This document shows positions 1 to 5,585 of a DNA stretch of 8,609 bases, piece by piece (positions within the stretch are counted from its first letter, which is position 1; every line of letters begins with the position of its first letter). The stretch spans positions 1-8,609 of the forward strand of contig JBNAVK010000049.1 of the NCBI GenBank assembly GCA_049700435.1, given 5' to 3'. The notes under the pieces are model-generated. The model was not told the origin of the DNA, searched no databases, and worked only from the letters and a program-made list of their open reading frames with translations. The stretch comes from JAVZLH01 sp049700435 (lineage in GTDB: Archaea > Thermoproteota > Bathyarchaeia > Bathyarchaeales > Bathycorpusculaceae). Made by a program: the position numbers and the translations under genes.

Positions 1-366
1 GTCTCCTGTTATGAGTTTTGCGTTTAGGGTTTTTGCTGTTGCGAGGATTATGGCGTCGAAGAGGCTTGGATTTTTTAGGTTTTCCTTTTTTGCTTTTTGT
101 GATAGTTCTATGTAGCATTTTGCGGATTCTATGGCTGTTTCCTTATCTATGTAGGCTATTTCCGAGGCTTCTTCTATTGTTTTTAGGCGTTCGCTGATGG
201 CTTGCTCTTTTGCGCCTTCGCGCAGATATTTTCGGGCTATTTCAGCTAGGACAATGTCGGGCGTGTAGGCTTCTTCGGTTTTTTGAAGGATTTCCTTTGC
301 TTTTTCGCCTTGAGGGCTTCCTATGAAGATTTCAATCCAAGCGTAAGTATCAATTACGGTCTTCAC
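1..366 (-). CDS. vapC: VapC-type PIN-domain toxin ribonuclease, C-terminus cut by window edge
   Basis: The translation of the minus strand from a GTG at 366 gives 122 residues that reach the left edge without a stop. It has the PIN-domain pattern: an N-terminal strand VIDTYAWIE with acidic D6, LAEIARKY with E42, FDAIILATA with D104, and ITGD with D122 as the last residue in the window. These four acidic residues are the metal-binding set of VapC endoribonucleases, which cleave tRNA or other RNA when freed from antitoxin. Only a short C-terminal strand and helix should be missing. The start is supported by GGAGG nine bases upstream and by a 17-base overlap with the antitoxin gene, the usual translationally coupled arrangement. 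The family call is firm. The RNA target cannot be read from sequence. Confidence 0.93.
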   Translation of the reverse strand, partial: MKTVIDTYAWIEIFIGSPQGEKAKEILQKTEEAYTPDIVLAEIARKYLREGAKEQAISERLKTIEEASEIAYIDKETAIESAKCYIELSQKAKKENLKNPSLFDAIILATAKTLNAKLITGD

Positions 367-559
367 CGCGGTCTTCCTCCGTGAATGGCTTTATTTTTCC
401 CTTGTCTATTCCGAAAACTTCGGTGAGCCTTTGTTTGCGTTGTTGTGTAATAAAAAGTTTTATGGTTTCGTCTAGGGTTTGTGCTCCCAATTTTCTGCGT
501 AGTCTCTCCAGCATTTTTAATGTGCTTTTTGAAACCCTAATGGTTGTTGCTTCACTCAA
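350..559 (-). CDS. vapB: VapB-type ribbon-helix-helix antitoxin
   Basis: This is a 69-residue protein if started at the TTG at 559. That start has GGTGAG (566-571) six bases upstream, and the protein then begins MSEATTIRVSKSTLKML, the beta strand of a ribbon-helix-helix DNA-binding fold (residues 4-38, with TTIRVSK followed by two helices). An upstream TTG at 613 would add 18 residues, but these are encoded by the promoter and palindrome, so that start is rejected. The C-terminal part, around FGIDKGKIKPFTEEDR (49-64), resembles the extended tail by which archaeal VapB antitoxins wrap and block the PIN active site. The gene overlaps the toxin start by 17 bases. It is expected to neutralise the toxin and to repress its own promoter through the palindrome just upstream. 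Confidence 0.92.
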   Translation of the reverse strand: MSEATTIRVSKSTLKMLERLRRKLGAQTLDETIKLFITQQRKQRLTEVFGIDKGKIKPFTEEDRGEDRN

Positions 560-565
560 GTGTTT

Positions 566-571
566 CTCACC
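566..571 (-). promoter_or_regulatory. Ribosome binding site of vapB (GGTGAG)
   Basis: GGTGAG on the minus strand matches the anti-Shine-Dalgarno complement GGAGGTGA and lies six bases before the TTG at 559. It decides the choice of that TTG over the one at 613. Confidence 0.75.
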
Positions 572-578
572 ATATACT

Positions 579-593
579 TGTATACAGTATACA
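579..593. promoter_or_regulatory. Perfect 15-base palindromic operator of the vapBC promoter
   Basis: The sequence TGTATACAGTATACA is a perfect inverted repeat: seven-base arms TGTATAC and GTATACA around a central A at 586. It lies between the TATA box (596-603) and the expected transcription start near 574. A ribbon-helix-helix dimer pair bound there would block polymerase or TFB. Such autoregulatory operators are typical of vapBC operons. The binding protein is inferred to be the adjacent antitoxin. Confidence 0.7.
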
Positions 594-595
594 GG

Positions 596-603
596 AATAT
601 AAA
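596..603 (-). promoter_or_regulatory. TATA box of the vapBC operon
   Basis: TTTATATT on the minus strand closely fits an archaeal TATA box. It would place transcription initiation at about 573-576, just before the GGTGAG ribosome binding site, which gives a very short leader. Confidence 0.65.
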
Positions 604-625
604 TATGCTGCAAAGCAAAACATTG

Positions 626-1699
626 CTATATATACAATTCACGTTTGATGGTTGCTAATCCAAGTCCTCCTTCTGGAGGGACATTGTATTGTTTCCACGC
701 GTGAACAAATCCTGAAACGTTCTGACCATAACGCATAACCCAAAGAGTACCGCAACTAATGTAGTTATCTCCAACCGTGTACTTGTGTGGGTTATCATAA
801 TATTTTTTCAACACTTCGCGTTTGAAGAAAACAGGTGTTAAATATTCTCCAGGCAATAAGGCACTAGGATTACAGGTACGTTTAATAGAATTACCATCGC
901 TATCTGTACTTACTATGAAACTTTCATACTTTTTAGTGTTCATACCAGCAAGAAATTGATAGCTTGGATTATTTGGTTGCGACAAAGGCGGTAACATGTC
1001 TTTAGCTACAAATCGCGAGGATGCTTTCCATTCTAATATTGACTCAGCATTTGGGTTAATAATAATTTCATAGCAGAAGTCTCTCCCACTTTTTCTTTGA
1101 ATTATGATATCTTTTCTTAAATGCTCTGTCATATCTCTATCTGAATATCTTGTGTGATCATGGAATCTGATTAGCACCATTTTCTTTGCAGCTAGAAAAT
1201 CTCTAAGATACTTGGTTTTTACACAAACCGTAAAATCATTATTTATTTTCTCAATTTTCGCTGTGACTTCCTCTTCGCCTGTTTTGTCAATAAAGGTGAA
1301 TTTATCGTGGGTTGTGTCATGATATAGATTGTGATATAACCGAAACTCTTCGCTCAACTCCACCGAATATTCCCTTAAACCATAAAAATCTCGATAAAGA
1401 ACTAGCGGCTCGAAAGGTATTTCATTATGAGGGACTCCAAAACGTTCATAATGGATGACGCCCTTTGCTCCTTCTCGCCAAAATTCAGGATGACCATAAT
1501 CAAAACTTATTTCCCAATAAGGGCTCGTTAATACCCTTTTTATTAAATCTTTCTTATTTGGCATTAAAGCACAAAACATTGTATAGCTAGCTTTCTCTTC
1601 CTCTTTAAAACAACATACCACTAACCATGCATCGCTTAGGCGATTTCTAGAAATTGTTTCTTGCCAATCTTTAAACCTTAAGAATTCTATTTCGTCCAT
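626..1699 (-). CDS. Uncharacterised 357-residue protein, probably horizontally acquired, possibly C-terminally truncated
   Basis: This is an ATG start with GAGGT (1708-1712) eight bases upstream. I cannot assign a function. The protein is soluble, with no signal peptide or membrane segment. Conspicuous stretches include PLVLYRDFYGLRE (98-110), LSEEFRLYHNLYHD (115-128), a TGEEEVTAKI strand (140-149), KYLRDFLAAKKMVLIRF (163-179) and YNVPPEGG (338-345). From memory these resemble a family of large uncharacterised bacterial and archaeal proteins in which the YNVPPxGG motif is followed by further sequence. Here the protein ends only 12 residues later, so it may be truncated; I could not confirm this. 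Base composition is more AT-rich and codons end in T more often than in the surrounding genes, which suggests recent transfer. It lies directly upstream of vapBC on the same strand, so a role in an accessory or defence cluster is possible but unproven. Confidence 0.75.
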   Translation of the reverse strand: MDEIEFLRFKDWQETISRNRLSDAWLVVCCFKEEEKASYTMFCALMPNKKDLIKRVLTSPYWEISFDYGHPEFWREGAKGVIHYERFGVPHNEIPFEPLVLYRDFYGLREYSVELSEEFRLYHNLYHDTTHDKFTFIDKTGEEEVTAKIEKINNDFTVCVKTKYLRDFLAAKKMVLIRFHDHTRYSDRDMTEHLRKDIIIQRKSGRDFCYEIIINPNAESILEWKASSRFVAKDMLPPLSQPNNPSYQFLAGMNTKKYESFIVSTDSDGNSIKRTCNPSALLPGEYLTPVFFKREVLKKYYDNPHKYTVGDNYISCGTLWVMRYGQNVSGFVHAWKQYNVPPEGGLGLATIKRELYI

Positions 1700-1807
1700 T
1701 TTATGCTACCTCGTTTCACTCAAGATAAACCTATACTCTATTTGGTTAAAAGTTTAATTTTGTTCTCATAACATTTGTGAACTGGTAAATTTCCGAATTT
1801 CGCTCTT

Positions 1808-1816
1808 CTTTATATT
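1808..1816 (+). promoter_or_regulatory. TATA box of the terminase/ABC-GNAT gene cluster
   Basis: CTTTATATT is the best TATA-like element in the divergent 148-base spacer. A start about 26 bases downstream falls near 1839-1842, so the first gene (ATG 1848) would have a nearly leaderless mRNA with a leader of about 6-9 bases. The following genes overlap or abut, so this may drive the whole cluster to 5565. Confidence 0.5.
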
Positions 1817-1847
1817 CTGTTTTTGGCTGGTTTTTGTTTGATGATGG

Positions 1848-2240
1848 ATGATGAAGGAGGTTAGTAAGCAAGTTAAAAGTTTAAGCCTTGGTGATTTGGT
1901 TCGTGTTGAGTGGTTTGACGCTAGTATTGGCAAGAGCCTTAGCGGCGGTTTAAATGGCATAGACGTTCCAGTCATAAGCTGGGGCATTTTCCTAGGCGTT
2001 TTGGGCGCCAAAAACAAGCACATAATCCTAGCCCAGAACTGTTTTCGTTATGCGGATGGCTTCTACGACATTGATTATACGGCTGTGCCCTTGGCTTGGA
2101 CAGCAAACGCCACAGCAATCGCTAAGGCGTATATCCCAAATGAAGAGGCTAAACAGCTCCTAAACAGCTTCCTCGTCAACGGCAAAAAAACCACAAACAA
2201 ACGCATAAAACAGCAGCGGGTGAAAAACCACGGTTCATAA
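1848..2240 (+). CDS. Conserved-looking beta-rich hypothetical protein, first gene of the terminase cluster
   Basis: This encodes 130 residues from ATG 1848; ATG 1851 is equally possible. The core (residues 12-92) is beta-strand rich. SLSLGDLVRVEWFDASIGK reads like the opening strands of an SH3-like barrel. It continues with DVPVISWGIFLGVLGAKNKHIILAQN and FRYADGFYDIDYTAVPLAW, in which many aromatic and glycine positions look structurally constrained. The tail (112-126) is highly basic (KKTTNKRIKQQRVK) and could bind nucleic acid or act as a linker. I do not recognise a named family. It ends at TAA 2238, but the next open frame begins inside it in the +1 frame and lacks a start codon. The tail may therefore run into the helix-turn-helix domain by frameshifting, giving about 278 residues. 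Its position suggests an accessory part of the terminase module. Confidence 0.75.
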   Translation: MMKEVSKQVKSLSLGDLVRVEWFDASIGKSLSGGLNGIDVPVISWGIFLGVLGAKNKHIILAQNCFRYADGFYDIDYTAVPLAWTANATAIAKAYIPNEEAKQLLNSFLVNGKKTTNKRIKQQRVKNHGS

Positions 2241-2685
2241 AACATGGAAACCAGAGGAAGAAAAAAGACTTATTGAAGAATTTAAAAAAGCAGGCTGCAC
2301 CCGCGAAGCCATCCCACAACTGGCAAAAGAATTCAACCGCTCACCAAACGCCATACGAGAAAAACTCAAACGTCTAGGCTTAAATGTTGTTGGTGCAAAA
2401 CTCGAACTAACAACAACATTTGAACTCCCAAAAACTCTGCCAAGCCTCGAAGAAGTCCTACTACTCCTAGCCGGAGCACTAAAAAAGGCCGCCGAACCGG
2501 GACTCGGCAGAACAGAACTGCAACGCTTGGAAACCATCGCGACGCTTTACAAGGCGTATGAAAGCGGACTTGAAAAATACGTGAACTACCGCCGAATCGA
2601 AACTAAACTTTTAGAATTGGAGAAAAAATATGCAGAATTTACGGAAAAAACCAAGAGCAATGCGCCCAAACCAAATACTGCCTAA
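2224..2685 (+). CDS. Terminase small-subunit-like helix-turn-helix protein, no canonical start codon (frameshifted or fused to the upstream gene)
   Basis: The frame is open from just after a TGA at 2221 to TAA 2683, giving 153 codons. Residues 7-53 begin TWKPEEEKRLIEEFKKAG and continue to NRSPNAIREKLKRLGL, a Myb/SANT-like or sigma-type helix-turn-helix. A helical region follows (74-135, from LPSLEEVLLLLAGAL through RLETIATLYKAYESGLEKY to a charged coiled-coil-like end). A DNA-binding head followed by an oligomerising helical body, directly before a large terminase gene, is the layout of terminase small subunits. There is no ATG, GTG or TTG before the helix-turn-helix. Deleting one A from the A5 run at 2223-2227 would put GTG 2220, and the whole upstream gene, in frame. 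Programmed +1 shifting, transcript slippage, a real disabling mutation or a sequencing error are all possible. The 3' end overlaps the large subunit gene by 56 bases. Confidence 0.72.
   Translation, partial: KTTVHKTWKPEEEKRLIEEFKKAGCTREAIPQLAKEFNRSPNAIREKLKRLGLNVVGAKLELTTTFELPKTLPSLEEVLLLLAGALKKAAEPGLGRTELQRLETIATLYKAYESGLEKYVNYRRIETKLLELEKKYAEFTEKTKSNAPKPNTA
2619..2622 (+). promoter_or_regulatory. Ribosome binding site of the terminase large subunit gene
   Basis: GGAG lies seven bases before ATG 2630, inside the end of the preceding small-subunit-like frame. It supports the start at 2630 over the second in-frame ATG at 2660, and it implies translational coupling of the overlapping genes. 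Confidence 0.6.
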
Positions 2686-4126
2686 ATGGTTCAGCCTCCA
2701 ACAAAGCGAAAAAATAGTTGAAGACGCCGAAGTAGCTAAAGCCCAAAAACTCAGCAACAACCCCACCGAATTTTTCCAACAAATCATGGGCTTCCAACCC
2801 ACAACCTACCAAACAGATTTCATCCAAAAATTTCTACAATCCCAATTTCTAGCCGCAAGATGGTGCAGACAAAGCGGCAAAAGCTGGATCATCTCAGCCC
2901 TACTCCTATGGTATGCCCTCACAAACCCAGACAGCTACATCGGCGTAGTGGCACCCAGCTGGAGACAATCAAAACTCGTACTCAGACGCATAGGCACATT
3001 TGCACACAAACTTCCATCAGGCATGGTCTTGAAAATCCAAAAAACAGTCATTTACTTCACAAACGGAAGCATCATCGAAGCTTTCCCCAACAATCCAGAA
3101 ACAATTCGAGGACCAACACTCCACGTAGTTTACTGGGATGAAGCCAACCTGACACCAAACGACACAGAGCTTTTTGACGCCATCCTCTTTACACTCGGCA
3201 CAACAAACGGAAAGTTCATATGCAGCTCTACACCGTGGAACGTTGACAACGTTTTTTACCGCATCTGTAACCATCCAGACTACAGCGACTGGGCTAAAAG
3301 CCACGTCACATGGCGAGAAGCTCAAGAGCCAAACGGACCATTGAAAAAAGCTATCTTGGAAAAGATTCGCAAGCAGCTTGCCGAAGACCCCGCCCGTTGG
3401 CGCCGCGAAATGGAAGCGGAGTGGGCTGAAGACCAAGATGTTTGGCTCAACCAAAGCCTAATAGCCAAATGCATTGACCCAAACTTAGAGCTTTATGATT
3501 TTGAAAGCATTCAACGGGGTGAATTTTACGCTGGAGTAGACTTTGGTAAGCATGAAGATTACAGCGTTTTAGCCGTCATCCAAAAAGTTGAAGACCACTT
3601 CCAACTTGTCCATTTAAAAATCTTCCCATTAGAAACAAGCTATGCATCGGTTATCGGATATGTTAAGGCTTTGACAGACCGTTGGGGAGGCTTCCAAAAA
3701 ATCCATGTGGACATGACAGGCGTAGGCGACTACATAGCCGAAGACATGGAAAACGCAGGCATAGAAAACGTTGAAGGCGTAAACTTCACTTTGCCCCGAA
3801 AACAAGAAATGGCTTCACTTTTGAAACAGCGCATGTTGGAAGGCAAGTTTAAGTTTCCCTATTTCACTTGGGAGAAACCTTATCGCAGCGACTACGTAAG
3901 CGAATTAAGCGTTGAAAGGTTTCAGCTTAGGAAAGATGGCACAATAAGCTTCAGTCATCCAAGAGGCATCCACGACGACGTTTTCTGGGCAACAGCCCTA
4001 GCCCTTTACACAAGTGTAGAAACTCAGCCTGAACCCTTTTTGGCTGTTGTTCCACGACTGGCGAATAAGCTGCATAAGATTCGCCAAAAGCTTTGGAGAC
4101 ACAAAGTCACGGGGGTAACAAGGTGA
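2630..4126 (+). CDS. terL: Terminase large subunit (ATPase plus RNase H-fold nuclease), complete
   Basis: This 498-residue protein has the full two-domain TerL layout. In the ATPase part, the Walker A is RQSGKS (80-85) in the classic terminase form, the Walker B is VVYWDE (166-171) with D170 and E171, and the coupling motif SST sits at 199-201 in FICSSTPW. The nuclease domain has the RNase H-like acidic triad: D304 in AGVDFG, D361 in IHVDMTG, and the HDD pair at 448-450 before VFWATALAL. Viral TerL proteins use ATP to thread DNA into procapsids through a portal and cut concatemers. All key residues are present, so the gene appears functional and under selection. The length is normal for the family. 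It overlaps the small-subunit-like frame upstream and overlaps the ABC-GNAT gene by four bases (GTGA). No portal or capsid gene is adjacent, so a packaging role here is unproven. Confidence 0.95.
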   Translation: MQNLRKKPRAMRPNQILPKWFSLQQSEKIVEDAEVAKAQKLSNNPTEFFQQIMGFQPTTYQTDFIQKFLQSQFLAARWCRQSGKSWIISALLLWYALTNPDSYIGVVAPSWRQSKLVLRRIGTFAHKLPSGMVLKIQKTVIYFTNGSIIEAFPNNPETIRGPTLHVVYWDEANLTPNDTELFDAILFTLGTTNGKFICSSTPWNVDNVFYRICNHPDYSDWAKSHVTWREAQEPNGPLKKAILEKIRKQLAEDPARWRREMEAEWAEDQDVWLNQSLIAKCIDPNLELYDFESIQRGEFYAGVDFGKHEDYSVLAVIQKVEDHFQLVHLKIFPLETSYASVIGYVKALTDRWGGFQKIHVDMTGVGDYIAEDMENAGIENVEGVNFTLPRKQEMASLLKQRMLEGKFKFPYFTWEKPYRSDYVSELSVERFQLRKDGTISFSHPRGIHDDVFWATALALYTSVETQPEPFLAVVPRLANKLHKIRQKLWRHKVTGVTR

Positions 4127-5565
4127 AGATGCAAGAATTTTTCCGCATAACCAAGTGCAAACGTAGATTCGATAAGCAAACAGGCAAATTCATCGTCGAC
4201 ATTAGTTATGAAACTGCTGTCTTAAAACCAACAAACCGTGTGATAAGCGTCGCCGAAGCTTTCGGACTTGGCTTAGACGAAAAAGAAAAATTCATAATTT
4301 ATGATAACGTCGAGTTGAAAATAAGCCCAAAAGACATTGTTTACATCACGGGCGACAGCGGAAGCGGAAAAAGCATTCTTTTAAAGGCTTTGGAAAAAGA
4401 TATACGTGGCGATTTAGCGTTAAACTGCATAAACATAGCCAACATAAAGCCCGTTCCAAACAAGCCCCTAATAGAAACAGTTGGCAAAGCCTTCGAGGAA
4501 GCCCTTGAACTTCTAAGCAAAGTAGGTCTAAACGACGCCTTTCTATTTCTACGCACATATGAACAGCTCAGCGATGGACAAAAATACCGCTACAAAATCG
4601 CAAAAATGATAGAAAGCCAAGCCCAGTTCTGGATATTGGACGAGTTTGCTGCTATGCTTGACCGAGACACGGCTAAAATAGTCGCTTACAATCTTCAGAA
4701 ACTCGCGAGACAGCAAGGTAAAGCAGTTTTGGCAGCAACAACCCACACCGATTTGCTTGATGACTTGAGCCCTTCAGTGCATATCCACAAACGCTTCGGC
4801 AAAGAAATAGCCGTGAACTATTATCCTAACGAACTCGCAAAAGAATGCAGCCTAATAAAAGAGATGCACATAGAAGAAGGCGCGATAACAGACTACAAAA
4901 AACTAAGCGCTTTCCACTACCGCTCGACACGTCTACCTCCATCAAGAAAAATCTTCACTCTGAAGCGAGGCGAAGAACTTTGCGGAGTAATTGTTTACAG
5001 TTTTCCGCCGCCAACCATGTTTGGAAGAAGCAAAGTTTGGAAAGGCAGTTTTAGCGAACTTCAGAAAGAATTAAGCACAATAACCCGCGTGGTGATACAT
5101 CCAAAATACAGAACAATAGGCTTAGGCGCAAGACTTGTAAAGGAAACCCTTCCATTGGCTGGAACACCAAACGTGGAAACCTTAGCAGTAATGGCAAAAT
5201 ACAATCCGTTCTTTGAAAAGGCTGGAATGCAGAAAATAGCGGAAAGCAAACCGAACAGAAACATCCAAGAAGCAATGGAAAAGCTAAACGCTTTAGGTTT
5301 TAATCCAACAATGTTAGGCAGCACAAACTACAACATAGATAAGATAAAGGCTATTGGAAAAAGCGAGGTCATAAAAATTCTGGAAGAAATTTCAGAAAAG
5401 GGCGAGGTTCCAAGAAAACGCCTCTTAAACTTCAAAAAGATTTTTCCAACGCATAAAGAGTTTATGGAGAAAATTGAAAAGGCAGATGAAGCGGAAATAG
5501 CTAGCACTCTAAAAAGACTTAGCTTCTTGGCTCAAACAAAAGTTTACTTGTTCTGGAAGGGCTAA
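4123..5565 (+). CDS. ABC ATPase fused to a Mom-like GNAT acyltransferase domain (COG2401-like)
   Basis: This encodes 480 residues from GTG 4123, which overlaps the terL stop as GTGA and has GGGGGT six bases upstream; ATG 4129 is an alternative. Residues 1-70 are a beta-rich lead-in. The ABC ATPase spans 71-230: Walker A GDSGSGKS (77-84), signature LSDGQ (149-153), Walker B ILDEF (171-175) followed by a D-loop (LDRD), and switch histidine H208. Only about 65 residues separate Walker A from the signature, so the helical subdomain is small. It is a soluble ABC protein with no transmembrane part. The GNAT domain spans about 250-375, with HYRSTRLPP from H265, a GVIVYSFPPPT strand (288-298) and the acyl-CoA loop YRTIGLGARL (329-338, R-x-x-G-x-G). 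Residues 376-480 are helical and basic. The architecture matches COG2401 (recalled). The HYxS-x-x-x-P and TRVVIHP features recall phage Mu Mom, a DNA adenine-modifying acyltransferase. The substrate is unknown. Confidence 0.9.
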   Translation: MKMQEFFRITKCKRRFDKQTGKFIVDISYETAVLKPTNRVISVAEAFGLGLDEKEKFIIYDNVELKISPKDIVYITGDSGSGKSILLKALEKDIRGDLALNCINIANIKPVPNKPLIETVGKAFEEALELLSKVGLNDAFLFLRTYEQLSDGQKYRYKIAKMIESQAQFWILDEFAAMLDRDTAKIVAYNLQKLARQQGKAVLAATTHTDLLDDLSPSVHIHKRFGKEIAVNYYPNELAKECSLIKEMHIEEGAITDYKKLSAFHYRSTRLPPSRKIFTLKRGEELCGVIVYSFPPPTMFGRSKVWKGSFSELQKELSTITRVVIHPKYRTIGLGARLVKETLPLAGTPNVETLAVMAKYNPFFEKAGMQKIAESKPNRNIQEAMEKLNALGFNPTMLGSTNYNIDKIKAIGKSEVIKILEEISEKGEVPRKRLLNFKKIFPTHKEFMEKIEKADEAEIASTLKRLSFLAQTKVYLFWKG

Positions 5566-5573
5566 AAGAAAAA
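5564..5573 (-). terminator. Possible oligo-T terminator of the surface protein gene
   Basis: TTTTTCTTTT on the minus strand begins about 12 bases after the stop of the surface-protein gene, at the end of the convergent neighbour. Archaeal RNA polymerase terminates at such T-tracts without needing a hairpin. No hairpin is visible. Confidence 0.35.
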
Positions 5574-5585
5574 GGGAAAGGATGT

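Noticed and set aside
1745..1884. A 13-base direct repeat GTTAAAAGTTTAA at 1745-1757 and 1872-1884, flanking the cluster promoter
   Set aside because: AT-rich with only two copies, and the second lies within the coding start of the 130-residue gene, where it fits the frame. It is probably chance, not an attachment site or operator.
2244..2276. ATG at 2244 right after the stop of the 130-residue gene as a start for the small subunit
   Set aside because: It is in the wrong frame and reaches TGA after ten codons, so it cannot start the helix-turn-helix protein without a further +1 shift.
2235..2537. Minus-strand 100-codon open frame opposite the small-subunit-like region
   Set aside because: It gives a serine/alanine/phenylalanine-rich shadow protein. 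The plus-strand frame 2224-2685 shows a helix-turn-helix and coiled-coil pattern instead.
3017..3454. Minus-strand 145-codon open frame within terL, and the plus-strand 93-codon frame at 2860-3141
   Set aside because: Both lie over the conserved TerL ATPase motifs in the real frame and have cysteine/valine-rich or low-complexity shadow composition.
1848..5565. A complete integrated provirus
   Set aside because: Only terminase-type genes are present. There is no integrase, portal, capsid or tail gene, no tRNA target and no flanking direct repeats in the window.
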